Shown in pieces: positions 8,184-16,904 of a stretch of DNA of 64,000 bases. The number at the start of each line of letters is the position of its first letter. The first letter of the stretch is position 1. This DNA is from CAYMPW01 sp964558505. GTDB taxonomy: Archaea; Thermoplasmatota; Thermoplasmata; Methanomassiliicoccales; Methanomethylophilaceae. Below the pieces are notes generated by a model. It did no database searches and had not been told where the DNA came from. It saw only the letters and a program-made list of their open reading frames with translations. Location: NCBI GenBank assembly GCA_964558505.1, contig CAZLEI010000004.1, forward strand, positions 1 to 64,000, given 5' to 3'. Made by a program: the position numbers and the translations under genes.

Positions 8184-9203
8184 TCAGTAGTGGTCGTAGA
8201 GCAGGTTACCGGGTTCGAAAAGGACGCCGTTGCCCTTCTGGACCCTTCCGACGACCTTTGCGTTGACGTTCTCCGCCGCAATGGCCTCTGCATCATCTGC
8301 GGGAGCGATTATCGTGAATCCCATGCTCATGTTGAGCGTCTGGTAGATCTCGCGGTCGCTGACCAGTCCGATCTCCTGTATCCTCTTGAATATGGATGCG
8401 GGCTCCACGGGATCGTCGATGACGTACTGGAGTCCGGACTTCATGCGCAGGAGGTTCCTGAGCCCTCCGCCGGTTATGTCGACCAGTCCGTGGACCGTGT
8501 GCTCGGAGGTGATCTTGAGCACCTGCTTGACGTAGATCTCGGTGGGCGTGAGGAGCTCCATTCCGACGGTCTGCGACAGTCCGGGGACGCTGTCGAAAAG
8601 CGATATGTCGTTGGATTCGAAGACCTTCCTGGCCAGGGTGAGCCCGTTGGAGTGTATGCCGGAGGACCTGAGCGCGACTATGAGGTCGCCTTCTTCGCAG
8701 GATTGGCCGGTTATGAGTTTGTCCTTGGGGACGAATCCGAGGCAGGTGCCCGACAGGTCGAGGCCGTTCACCATCTCCGGGAGGACGGCGATCTCTCCGC
8801 CGACTATCTCCATGTTGGACATCTCCGCCCCTTTGGTGAGCCCCTGTCCGACGGCCTCGGTGACGGCGTCGTCCGGGCGGTCGATGGCGATGTAGTCTAC
8901 GAAGGAGATGGGCTCTGCGTTCACGCATATCGTGTCGTTGACGTTCATGGCGATGCAGTCGATCCCCACGGTGTTCCAGACTCCGAGTGCTTCCGCGACC
9001 AGGAGCTTGGTCCCCACCCCGTCGGTGGCCAGCGTGAGGTAGTTGTCCCCGAAATCGATGAGACTGGCGAAGAGGTTGTCCATGCGGACCATCTGGCCTA
9101 CTCCGTCCCTCTTGTACGTGAGGGTCTTCACTAAGGATTTGATCGCGCTTGACTTCTTGTCGATGTCGACGCCTGATTTCGCGTAGGTCCAGCCTTCTGC
9201 CAT
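8184..9203 (-). CDS. purM: Phosphoribosylformylglycinamidine cyclo-ligase (AIR synthetase)
   Basis: PurM closes the imidazole ring of AIR in purine synthesis. The 339 residues show the PurM/HypE/SelD-type ATP-binding fold: ATDGVGTKLLVAEAL in the first domain, the N-D strand of the active site (GIDCIAMNVND), GGEIAVLPEMV, and in the C-terminal domain HSNGLTLARKV and DITGGGLRNLLR. Length is typical. A TATA-like AT-rich stretch lies at 9231-9245, and GGAG precedes the ATG. The gene diverges from the YbjN-like gene. Its paralogue HypE is also in this window (62883-63929). Confidence 0.95.
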   Translation of the reverse strand: MAEGWTYAKSGVDIDKKSSAIKSLVKTLTYKRDGVGQMVRMDNLFASLIDFGDNYLTLATDGVGTKLLVAEALGVWNTVGIDCIAMNVNDTICVNAEPISFVDYIAIDRPDDAVTEAVGQGLTKGAEMSNMEIVGGEIAVLPEMVNGLDLSGTCLGFVPKDKLITGQSCEEGDLIVALRSSGIHSNGLTLARKVFESNDISLFDSVPGLSQTVGMELLTPTEIYVKQVLKITSEHTVHGLVDITGGGLRNLLRMKSGLQYVIDDPVEPASIFKRIQEIGLVSDREIYQTLNMSMGFTIIAPADDAEAIAAENVNAKVVGRVQKGNGVLFEPGNLLYDHY

Positions 9204-9365
9204 CTCTTATCTCCAGGTGTTAATGCTGTTCTGCTCTTATTTATTTCGGGCGCGCAACGCGCGAAGAGCACGGACGTTCCCGGTCCCGTGCATCGGGATG
9301 GACGTCGAATAACACGGATATAGGAAGATGACGATTAAAGGTATGGAGACCTCAGAGGTGCAATT

Positions 9366-9833
9366 ATGATCGGGAGGAAGAAATCCAAGACTGCGTCCAG
9401 GGACGATCTGTACGACACCTGTGTCAAGGCTTTCGAGAACAACGATTGGAAGTACGTGGCAGACAAGAAAGACTGCATAATCTACTCGGAGTTCACGGGG
9501 GACGATATGCCAATAGAGATATTCCTGGGGGTATCGGACACCATTCTGAATTACACATGCTTCCTCGGTTTCAAGGCGGAATCGTCGAAGTACATGGAGG
9601 TCGCCTGGAGCCTCAACAGCATAAACAAGGACCTGACATTCGGGTCTTTCAGGCTGGATCCGGAGACCGGGCTCCTCACGTTCAACTACAGCCATCTCTA
9701 TGTGGAATCCGCCCCGTCTTCCGACCTCATCGCCGCCATCATGAACATGGTCCTGGAGATCGTCGATAAGCATGACGGCGACCTGAAGAAGATCGCCGTC
9801 GTGACGGAGAATTCCAATCCGATGTTCGGGTGA
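9366..9833 (+). CDS. YbjN-like small protein
   Basis: The 155 residues match the general pattern of the YbjN / type III secretion chaperone-like fold: an N-terminal helix (YDTCVKAFENNDW), alternating beta strands with a long central helix, and a C-terminal helix (AIMNMVLEIVDKH). The family is of unknown molecular function. ATG 9366 is preceded by GAGGTG at 9354-9359 and a TATA-like GATTAAAG at about 9332. No cysteines or membrane segments stand out except a single free Cys in the middle. Assignment rests on overall pattern rather than a signature motif. Confidence 0.5.
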   Translation: MIGRKKSKTASRDDLYDTCVKAFENNDWKYVADKKDCIIYSEFTGDDMPIEIFLGVSDTILNYTCFLGFKAESSKYMEVAWSLNSINKDLTFGSFRLDPETGLLTFNYSHLYVESAPSSDLIAAIMNMVLEIVDKHDGDLKKIAVVTENSNPMFG

Positions 9834-9978
9834 TTCCTGCACGATATCGCCGGTCCCGGGAGCATCATCGCCGGCGGCACACTGCCCGAGTCCCCGTGCC
9901 ATGTTCCGATGCGAGGGGCGGATGATATCCTGTCCGCGCATCCGAAAACGTATTACCCCTAATCGCGATTGCCCGGGC

Positions 9979-10671
9979 GTGGCATTGCACGAGCGGTGGG
10001 TATCGGAGAGGCGTCAGGAGCATTATTACAAGCTCGCCAAGAAGCTGAACTACAGGTCCAGGGCATCCTTCAAACTGATGCAGTTGGACGACCGCTTCAA
10101 TGTTTTCAAAGCCGGCGATTCCGTCGTCGACCTTGGGGCATGCCCCGGCGGCTGGCTCCAGGTGGCCAAGGAGCGCGTCGGAGAGGATGGCCGCGTGATC
10201 GGCGTGGACCTCCGCCCGATCAGGCCGCTCGAGGGGATAGTCACGATCGTCGGGGACATAACCGACGACAAGACGCTCCTGGAGCTTCTGGACAAATTCG
10301 GCGGGAAGGCAGACGTCGTCCTGTCGGACATGGCACCGAACATCGCCGGCCATTATTCCATGGACCACGCACGGTCCATGAACCTGTGCATGTACGCCAT
10401 AGATGTATGCGACCGTGTCCTGAAGAAGAACGGAAAGCTGGTGATGAAGGCGTTCATGGGGGACATGTTCTCATCGCTCGAGAAGGAACTGGACGGGCGC
10501 TTCCAATCCGTGCGCGTGACATCCCCGGATGCGTCAAGGGACACATCGTCGGAGGTGTACATAGTGTGCAAAGGGTTCCTGGCGAGCAAGAACGTCCGCA
10601 TGGTCCGCCCCAAGCCGGAAGAGGCAGAGGCCCCCAAATCCGAGTTCACCGTCAAGGGGAACCTCGTATGA
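9979..10671 (+). CDS. rlmE: 23S rRNA (uridine-2'-O)-methyltransferase RlmE/FtsJ
   Basis: RlmE methylates the ribose of a uridine in the A-loop of 23S rRNA using SAM. The catalytic K-D-K-E tetrad is visible: the first Lys in RSRASFKL, Asp in LSDMAPN, Lys in LVMKAF and Glu in SSEVYIV. The SAM-binding loop is DLGACPGGW. I chose GTG 9979, which begins the conserved HERWVSERRQEHYYKLAKK region; an upstream in-frame ATG at 9901 would add a poorly conserved Arg/Pro-rich leader. The C-terminal 30 residues are a Lys/Glu/Pro tail. The stop overlaps the next start (ATGA). Confidence 0.9.
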   Translation: MALHERWVSERRQEHYYKLAKKLNYRSRASFKLMQLDDRFNVFKAGDSVVDLGACPGGWLQVAKERVGEDGRVIGVDLRPIRPLEGIVTIVGDITDDKTLLELLDKFGGKADVVLSDMAPNIAGHYSMDHARSMNLCMYAIDVCDRVLKKNGKLVMKAFMGDMFSSLEKELDGRFQSVRVTSPDASRDTSSEVYIVCKGFLASKNVRMVRPKPEEAEAPKSEFTVKGNLV

Positions 10672-11285
10672 GGCCGGGGAAGATAATCTGCATAGGCTGG
10701 AACTATCGTTCTCATCTGCATGAGACGGATGCGGAGCTTCCCACGGAGCCCATAGTCTTCCTGAAACCGCCATCATGCATCATCGGTGACGGCGACGGCA
10801 TAATCATACCCGACGGCGTCTCCAACGTGCAGCACGAGGTGGAGCTTGCCCTGGTGTTCGGCAGGACCGGCAGGAACATCCCGGAATCCGAATCGATGTC
10901 CTATGTATCCCATGTCGCCGTGTTCAACGACATCACTGCCCGCGACATGCAGACCTCCGCCCGTGCAAGCGGGAATCCCTGGTCCCTGTCCAAGGGCATG
11001 GACACTTTCGGTCCTATGTCGGAGCCTGTGCCGGCCGACGGCCTGGACATCTCGGATCTGCGCATGGAACTAACGGTGAACGGTGTGCTGAGGCAGGCCG
11101 GGAGAACATCCGAGATGGTGTTCCCCATCCGCATGCTGATATCGTACGTCTCAAGATTCATGACCATCGAGGCCGGGGACATAATGGCGACCGGGACGCC
11201 CGAGGGGATCGGGGAGATCCGTCGCGGGGACACCGTGTGCGCATCCATCGGCGGTGTCGGGTCCGTCACGAACATCGTCCGTTAA
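10668..11285 (+). CDS. Fumarylacetoacetate hydrolase family protein
   Basis: A compact 205-residue FAH-family enzyme, the size of acylpyruvase-type members. Metal-binding acids are visible in QHEVELALVFG (E57, E59) and FNDITARDMQ (D88), with the family lysine K109 in SLSKGMDTFGP and the C-terminal signature MATGTPEGIGEIRRGD. The N-terminus (ICIGWNYRSHLHE) is canonical. The physiological substrate is not deducible; such enzymes hydrolyse or decarboxylate beta-diketo acids. It overlaps rlmE by 4 bases and converges on the helicase gene with a 4-base overlap. Confidence 0.88.
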   Translation: MRPGKIICIGWNYRSHLHETDAELPTEPIVFLKPPSCIIGDGDGIIIPDGVSNVQHEVELALVFGRTGRNIPESESMSYVSHVAVFNDITARDMQTSARASGNPWSLSKGMDTFGPMSEPVPADGLDISDLRMELTVNGVLRQAGRTSEMVFPIRMLISYVSRFMTIEAGDIMATGTPEGIGEIRRGDTVCASIGGVGSVTNIVR

Positions 11286-14032
11286 TCCCAGAATCTTTTA
11301 TTCTTAGCGTACAGGATCTCCGCGTTCAATATGTCGCGGAGGAATTCGTCCTCGTCCACATACATGCTCCTGAGGATCCTGGATGCGGCATCCGGACCTA
11401 CGCCCCTTCCGGCCAAGGCGTATGCCGCCCGGCGTCCGTGCTCATTCGCCAGGTTGGCTATGCGCTTGATCCTCATGATGTCCTTCTTCTCCTGGTCGGA
11501 CAGCTTGGACGGGTCGGCCTTCAGCAACTTCACGGCCTCGCGGTCGTATTCTTTCAGGATGGCCACCATGATGCCCCCGCATTGCGGACAGGTGAACTTC
11601 TTGGGTGCATCGCCGACCCTGAACCTCCATTGGCTCTTGCATGAGAGGCAGGTGGCGAACAGGACCTCGTCCTCGATCCTCTTCTTGAGCGCCATCAGGA
11701 TGGAATGGTCTGCGCGAACCGGCTGCATGAGCTCTTTGGATCTGACGATCCCTTCCAGGCCGATGGGCGAGATCCCTCCCAGGACGACCCTGATCCTCCC
11801 TTCGGCGATGTCTGACACCGCCTTCTCTGCACACGGTATGTCCAGGTCCTCCCAGAGGACCTTGTTCACCGCCTCTTTGTAGGCGGGCGTGTCCTTGTGC
11901 ATCTCGAAGAGCCTCGAGAAGTTCATGAACCTGTGGTCGGCGTCCTTGTTGATGATCCCGAACTTCTTGGCCACGAAGACGAACCTCCATCTCAGGTACG
12001 TGGAATTCAGGATCGTGAGCCTGGACAGCGCTTCGACCGTCCCGGGTTTAACGGACATGACGGTGTCGAGCAGCAGCTCCTTCTTGATATTGCGCGGAAG
12101 TTCCAGTATGATGCGGTACGGGTCGGTGGACACTCCTACGCTCTCTCCCAGCCTGGCGGTGAGCAGTGCGGCGTAGATCTTGCTCAAAGTCTCGTTCACC
12201 TTCGTGCCGAAGCAGCAGTTCACGATCGCCAGGCGGTCGCCGACCTCGAGGGTCACGGTCTCGTCCGTCGGTACGGTGTGCTTCTCCTTCTGATCCGAAA
12301 TGAATCCCTTCACGCATTCCAGTGCGGCATCGTCCCCGGGGTACTGGGACAGGTTCTCCAGGCGCCTCATCGCCCCGACCTCTTGTGCGATGTCGTATGG
12401 CACGGGTATATCGGACCCGACCCACGATGGGACGGCACCGACATCGCGCGCTTCCTCGACGAGTATCTCATCCTCCCTCATCTCGACGATGCGCCAGGTG
12501 CGGCCTTTGGCTATGAACATGGCGTACTCTTCGGCGAAGCTCGCCACGAAGCTCTCGTCGAGCGTCCCGATGACCGCACGTGTGCCGATGTCGCGTATCA
12601 TGTACGAGCGTTCGTCGGGTATCATCGATATGTTGCTGTAGAAGTAATCCATGCCCTTCTTGGAACGTCTGAAACCATCATCGTCCTCGAAGAGAAGCTT
12701 GATGGATTTCAGCTGTTCGAGGACAGCGTCCATATCCGACCTCTCGAGGTCCCTGAACACATGGGACCGTCTGAACGTCTCGAAGGCCTCGTCCCGGGTT
12801 ATGCGTTTGGCCATGGTCATGGCCACCAATTGGTTGGCTACCACGCTGAGGGGGCTGGTGCGCCCGACCTTGTCCTCGAGCTCCTTGGCATCGCATTTCC
12901 TGGCGATGACCAGTGATTCCGCGACCTCGTCCGGGGCAGTGGCGAGGATGACCGCGCGGATGGTCTCGCCGATCCTGTGCCCTGCGCGCCCTGCGCGCTG
13001 GATCATGCGCGCCACCTGCCTCGGGGAATTGTACTGTATGACAAGGTCGGTAGTTCCGACATCGATTCCAAGTTCCAATGACGAGGTGCACACGAGCGCT
13101 TTGGTCTCCCCGCGCTTGAAACTGTCCTCCATCTCTATGCGGTTCTCCTTGGACAGGGACCCGTGGTGGACGTCGATTGGCAGGGTCTCGTCCCAGAGGC
13201 GGTATCTGGCGGCCAGCCACTCCGCGGTCTCCCTGGTGTTCACGAAGAACAGGGTGGAGTTCCCCTCTTCTATCATCTTGCGGGCGCGGACCATTACGGC
13301 CACGATGTCAGGGTCCCCCTGGAGCTTGTCCTGGAGTGCCACCTCGTCATCCCTGGGGGACGGTTTCTCGACACGGATGTCGAAATCCCTGAACGTGTCG
13401 TGTTTGGAGATGATGCAGTCCCGGCCGACCCCCATGAGGAAATGCGCGACCTCGCCGATGTTCCCCACGGTGGCGGAAAGCCCGATCCTCTGGTAATTGC
13501 CGGCGAGGCCGGCAAGCCTTTCCATGGCGACGCTGAGCTGAGCTCCGCGCTCGGTGGTGGCCAGTTCATGGATCTCGTCCACGACGAACCATCTGACGTT
13601 CTTCAGATGCTGTACCAGGTTTTTCCCCGTGAACATTATCTGCATGGTCTCGGGGGTGGTGATGAGGATATCGGGGGGATTCGCCGATTGTTTCGCCCTC
13701 TCGGCCGCGGGGGTGTCCCCGTGCCTGACCCCGACCTTGATGTCCAGGGATTTCCCGTAATCCTCCATCCTCTTCAGCATGTCCCTGTTGAGCGCGCGCA
13801 GAGGGGTGACGTATATGCACTGTATGCCTTTTCGACCGGGGTTGCGATGGATGTCGTCTAGGATCGGCAGCATCGCGGCCTCCGTCTTCCCGATGCCGGT
13901 CGGGGCCACGAGAAGTATGTCCTTGCCGGCTTGGATTATGGGTATGGCCGCCCTCTGAGGGTCGGTGGGCGATGTTATCCCCCGGTCTCTCAGAATGGAG
14001 ACGATGTCAGGGGATAGTGTATCGAATTGCAT
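11282..14032 (-). CDS. Lhr-type DEAD/DEAH ATP-dependent helicase
   Basis: This 916-residue superfamily 2 helicase carries motif I APTGIGKT (to about residue 50), TPLRAL, TTPE, motif II DEIH (152-155), motif III LSATVGN, and in the second RecA domain HHGSLSKENR, SLELGIDVG and QRAGRAGHRIG. An Lhr-like winged-helix and accessory region follows. Near the C-terminus (about residues 795-820) lie two CxxC pairs (CLSC and CPQC), a zinc ribbon. Lhr helicases act in DNA repair. The upstream gene is the HdrD fusion, 54 bases away on the same strand, separated by a terminator-like hairpin. Confidence 0.9.
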   Translation of the reverse strand: MQFDTLSPDIVSILRDRGITSPTDPQRAAIPIIQAGKDILLVAPTGIGKTEAAMLPILDDIHRNPGRKGIQCIYVTPLRALNRDMLKRMEDYGKSLDIKVGVRHGDTPAAERAKQSANPPDILITTPETMQIMFTGKNLVQHLKNVRWFVVDEIHELATTERGAQLSVAMERLAGLAGNYQRIGLSATVGNIGEVAHFLMGVGRDCIISKHDTFRDFDIRVEKPSPRDDEVALQDKLQGDPDIVAVMVRARKMIEEGNSTLFFVNTRETAEWLAARYRLWDETLPIDVHHGSLSKENRIEMEDSFKRGETKALVCTSSLELGIDVGTTDLVIQYNSPRQVARMIQRAGRAGHRIGETIRAVILATAPDEVAESLVIARKCDAKELEDKVGRTSPLSVVANQLVAMTMAKRITRDEAFETFRRSHVFRDLERSDMDAVLEQLKSIKLLFEDDDGFRRSKKGMDYFYSNISMIPDERSYMIRDIGTRAVIGTLDESFVASFAEEYAMFIAKGRTWRIVEMREDEILVEEARDVGAVPSWVGSDIPVPYDIAQEVGAMRRLENLSQYPGDDAALECVKGFISDQKEKHTVPTDETVTLEVGDRLAIVNCCFGTKVNETLSKIYAALLTARLGESVGVSTDPYRIILELPRNIKKELLLDTVMSVKPGTVEALSRLTILNSTYLRWRFVFVAKKFGIINKDADHRFMNFSRLFEMHKDTPAYKEAVNKVLWEDLDIPCAEKAVSDIAEGRIRVVLGGISPIGLEGIVRSKELMQPVRADHSILMALKKRIEDEVLFATCLSCKSQWRFRVGDAPKKFTCPQCGGIMVAILKEYDREAVKLLKADPSKLSDQEKKDIMRIKRIANLANEHGRRAAYALAGRGVGPDAASRILRSMYVDEDEFLRDILNAEILYAKNKRFWD

Positions 14033-14051
14033 TTCACAAAAAATGAAGAAA

Positions 14052-14077
14052 GAGCACCGGGCAGGAGCCCGATGCTC
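14052..14077 (-). terminator. Terminator-like hairpin between hdrD fusion and lhr
   Basis: On the minus strand the hairpin has GAGCA-(C/A mismatch)-CGGGC arms around a 4-base loop. It starts 10 bases after the hdrD stop codon and is followed by a T-rich run (TTTCTTCATTTTTTG). It ends just before the lhr ATG at 14032. It could end most hdrD transcripts or attenuate readthrough into lhr. Confidence 0.55.
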
Positions 14078-14086
14078 ATGAAGGGA

Positions 14087-15778
14087 TCATTTCCTCTTCT
14101 TGTTGTTCCTGATGATGCGGAGGTTCTCTTTCACCGCAGCGCGGATCTCGGTGGCCTGGTCCTCTCCGTCGGTGATGTCGGACTCTTTGAAGTGGAGGAC
14201 TATCCATCCCTCTTCGCGGAGTTTGTCATCATTGCTCGTGTCGGCGGCCTCTCCGTCGACATAGACGGCGACCAAGCTCTTCACGAAAGCGACGGGTATC
14301 TCGCAGGGACCGTAGTTCTTCCTGCACCTGAGGCCCTTGTTCCATGCCGCCCTCCTGAGGAGGGTCGACGGCGAGTTGTCGAACTCCAGGGTCTCGAAGT
14401 CGCCATCGGAGTCGGAGATCTCATCTTCGGATTCCTCTGCGGCCGCGATCGCGACCGGCTCCTCTTTGGCGGGAAGCGCCTCGATGGGCTCTGCCGCGGG
14501 GAGGACATCGATGGGCTTGGCTGCCGGGATGGCAGACACGGCCTCGGCCGCTTTGGCGACGGGGGCTTTCTCTTTCGGTTCTTCCTTGGGGACTTCCTTC
14601 GGTTCTTCCTTGGGTGCGGTGACCTGCAGGAGCATCTGCGAGATGTCCATTATCTTGATCTTCGACCCGATCTTCTTCGCTCCCGCGGACAGGTTGAGCA
14701 CGCAGAAGGGACAGGAGGTGATGAGCACTTCCGCACCGACTGCCTCCGCATCCCTGACCCTCTCGGCAGCGATATTGACGGCGAAATCGTTGAATTGGCT
14801 CTTGTATCCGCCGCCTGCGCCGCAGCACCTGGAGTTCATCCTGTTGCGGGTCATCTCGACGAATTCGACGCCCTTGATCTTCTTGAGGATGTTCCTGGGC
14901 TCCTCGAAGACGCCGGAGTGCCTTCCGAGGTGGCAGGGGTCGTGGTACGTGACCTTTGCCTTGAACTCGTTGTTGAGGGGGAGTTTCCTCTCGCTGATGA
15001 GCCTGTCCACGTACTGTGTGAAGTGATAGACGTTCTGTCCGACTTTGGCGAAGTAGTTGCCGAAGTCGTGGGAGACGGTCTTGTAGCATCCGGAGCAGGT
15101 CATGACCATGTCCTTCGCTCCGATCCCGTCTGCCTTGTTGACGACGGTCTCAGCGGCGACAGCGGTGAGGCTGAGGTTCCCGGTCCTGAGTGCAGGTGAA
15201 GTGCAGCAGTACTCGTCGGCACCGAGGCAGTTCATCTTGACACCGGCGCGGTCGAGGACGACGACACCGGCCTGTGCGATACCCTGCATCCTGTACGATC
15301 CGGTGCATCCGGCGAAGAAGACGACATCAGGCACGGCTGCCCTCTCGACGTTCGCAGGCCACCATGCGTCCCTTTTCTGAGGGGACTCCTTGTACGGGTT
15401 GCGGTTGGCCGCTATGCTGTTGGCGAGCGACTTGTGCGCGGACAGGGGGGCGACGCCTTCCTGGACGAGCCATGCCCTGACCTTCTCCCAGAATTCGACG
15501 AGGCGGATCTGCGCGTGGCAGACGGCCTCGCAATTGCCGCATCCGGTGCACTTGTACATCGCATCAACGAACTCGGGGCTGAGTGTGATGTTCCTGCTGA
15601 GCAGGCCGTCCATCACGCCAGCTCCTCTTTTGTCAAGCTGGCTGAGATAGTAGATCTTTCCCCTGGGCGTCACGGACTCCCATGGTGTCTGGGAGTGCGC
15701 CTCACAGACGTCGATGCAATAACCGCACTGAACACAGGCGGTCATCTCCTTCTGGATACGCGGCATTTTGTCCAACAT
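14087..15778 (-). CDS. hdrD: HdrD-type heterodisulfide reductase subunit fused to a Vsr/DUF559-like domain
   Basis: The 563 residues fall into three parts. Residues 1-386 are an HdrD-like module: two ferredoxin clusters (C15, C18, C21, C25 and C77, C80, C83, C87) and two CCG domains (C158, C184, C191-C192, C228-C231; and C282, C318-C319, C356-C359), which hold the catalytic non-cubane Fe-S centre in HdrB/HdrD proteins that reduce CoM-S-S-CoB. Residues 387-466 are a Lys/Pro/Ala/Glu low-complexity linker. Residues 467-545 resemble the restriction-endonuclease-like Vsr/DUF559 fold (SPSTLLRRAAWNKGL, then a strand pair ending in VYVDG, then EEGWIVLHF), but its catalytic acids look lost. No hdrE is adjacent. 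Soluble HdrD working without cytochrome b fits Methanomassiliicoccales. ATG 15778 has GGAAG just upstream. Confidence 0.88.
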   Translation of the reverse strand: MLDKMPRIQKEMTACVQCGYCIDVCEAHSQTPWESVTPRGKIYYLSQLDKRGAGVMDGLLSRNITLSPEFVDAMYKCTGCGNCEAVCHAQIRLVEFWEKVRAWLVQEGVAPLSAHKSLANSIAANRNPYKESPQKRDAWWPANVERAAVPDVVFFAGCTGSYRMQGIAQAGVVVLDRAGVKMNCLGADEYCCTSPALRTGNLSLTAVAAETVVNKADGIGAKDMVMTCSGCYKTVSHDFGNYFAKVGQNVYHFTQYVDRLISERKLPLNNEFKAKVTYHDPCHLGRHSGVFEEPRNILKKIKGVEFVEMTRNRMNSRCCGAGGGYKSQFNDFAVNIAAERVRDAEAVGAEVLITSCPFCVLNLSAGAKKIGSKIKIMDISQMLLQVTAPKEEPKEVPKEEPKEKAPVAKAAEAVSAIPAAKPIDVLPAAEPIEALPAKEEPVAIAAAEESEDEISDSDGDFETLEFDNSPSTLLRRAAWNKGLRCRKNYGPCEIPVAFVKSLVAVYVDGEAADTSNDDKLREEGWIVLHFKESDITDGEDQATEIRAAVKENLRIIRNNKKRK

Positions 15779-16018
15779 ACGTCTTCCTCTTTATCGTGAA
15801 TGGCGGCGTACCCTTCAGGTTCGCCTCCTTCTAATAAGGGAAAGGACATGTTAGCACAATATTTAGGCTTTCGGTTCTTCCGGCGGAGCCCTGATGTCGT
15901 CTGAAACATATGCGGACGGGCATTCGGCCGTACGGTGCCAGCCATCGATATCGGGAACAGTCGGCACGCTTCATCGAACAGAGGGTCCGAAGTAAATAGC
16001 CAGCATGGCCGATTCCCA

Positions 16019-16393
16019 TCATGAGGCCAGTGAGATGGCCACTATCCTGCCCACGGCCGCACCGCCTACGCAGATGAACGTGTTGATGACGAAGTTGACC
16101 ACCGCCAGCCCGGTCATGCCGGATGTGTATAGTTCCAGCGTTTCGACCGAGAACGACGACATGGTCGTGAATGCACCGAACAGTCCTATGAACAGGAAGC
16201 TCCTGATCTCGGCAGGCACCGAGCTCATGGAGAAAAGCAAAGCGGTCATCAGGAAGCACCCCGCGAAATTGACTATGAACGTGTTCCACGGTATCCCGCC
16301 CGGGTTCGTGACATATGTGCCCACCAGGCAGCGGAGCACTGCCCCGATCGCACCGCCGGCGGCGACCAGCAGGAAAAATGTCAGCTGATCCAT
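16019..16393 (-). CDS. crcB: Fluoride-specific ion channel CrcB/Fluc
   Basis: A 124-residue four-helix membrane protein of the Fluc family, which forms dual-topology dimers that export fluoride. Diagnostic stretches are GGAIGAVLR (13-21), WNTFIVNFAGCF with N42, and GAFTTMSSFS (73-82), the last being the fluoride/sodium-binding signature. I chose the ATG at 16393, where homology begins; an ATG at 16438 would add 15 polar residues. There is one copy here; Fluc proteins occur singly or as heteromeric pairs. I saw no convincing fluoride riboswitch in the 250 bases upstream. Confidence 0.92.
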   Translation of the reverse strand: MDQLTFFLLVAAGGAIGAVLRCLVGTYVTNPGGIPWNTFIVNFAGCFLMTALLFSMSSVPAEIRSFLFIGLFGAFTTMSSFSVETLELYTSGMTGLAVVNFVINTFICVGGAAVGRIVAISLAS

Positions 16394-16651
16394 CCGCACA
16401 CCTCTTTCAACCACATTGCTCTGACGCATCTCAGGCACCTCTCGAACATCTCATTCACGATCCTGCAAGGCGTTGGCCGTTGCCATGGACGGTAGGAATC
16501 ATCAGCGTATGCGGTTCCGGCGCTCGGCCGGGGGAGAAATCCATTCCCCGGACATATGTCCGACAGCCGGAACGGTCAGAGGTTGAATAATGTTTCGGGA
16601 CGCCGTCGTCCCGGGTGGTAAATGCGCCATTGGCGGCCGAATGATAATTAG

Positions 16652-16725
16652 TGGGCCTGGCCGGATTTGAACCGACGGCCATCTGGTTATGAGCCAGACG
16701 CTCCACCAGCCTAAGCTACAGGCCC
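16652..16725 (-). tRNA. tRNA with CAU anticodon (elongator Met or Ile2)
   Basis: The acceptor stem GGGCCTG/CAGGCCC pairs perfectly. The anticodon stem TCTGG/CCAGA encloses the loop CTCATAA (anticodon CAT). It lacks the three consecutive G-C pairs under the loop that mark initiator tRNA. The GGGCC start resembles archaeal tRNA-Ile2, whose C34 is modified to agmatidine, so elongator Met and Ile2 cannot be separated by eye. The discriminator is A; CCA is not encoded. An AT-rich TATA-like element is at 16749-16761. Confidence 0.9.
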
Positions 16726-16790
16726 GTATGTGCGGTTAGACCCGATAAAGATAAAAAGATATCGGTTCAAACTGCGCGAAATGAAGAATA

Positions 16791-16866
16791 TGGCGCCGTC
16801 GCACGGGCTCGAACCGTGGACCTTGTGATTAACAGTCACACGCTCTACCAACTGAGCTACGACGGC
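16791..16866 (-). tRNA. tRNA-Asn (GUU)
   Basis: The acceptor GCCGTCG/CGACGGC pairs perfectly; the anticodon stem TGTGA/TCACA encloses CTGTTAA (anticodon GTT). The discriminator is G and CCA is encoded (minus-strand bases 16793-16791). A TATA box TTTAATATT lies at about 16892-16900, 26-34 bases upstream. Confidence 0.95.
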
Positions 16867-16904
16867 AGACCTATTGCAGCAAAAGTAAGACTAATATTAA
16901 AGGG

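Noticed and set aside
15482..15778. Treating the hdrD gene as a bacterial glycolate oxidase GlcF or LutA-type protein
   Set aside because: Two complete CCG domains plus the methanogen-type context, hyp genes and archaeal core genes make HdrD more likely, although these families share the same domains.
16394..16651. Fluoride riboswitch upstream of crcB
   Set aside because: I looked for the conserved pseudoknot and GGTGT/GTTCGCC-like core on the minus strand and found no convincing match.
16652..16725. Initiator tRNA-Met
   Set aside because: The anticodon stem lacks the three consecutive G-C pairs next to the loop that mark archaeal initiators.
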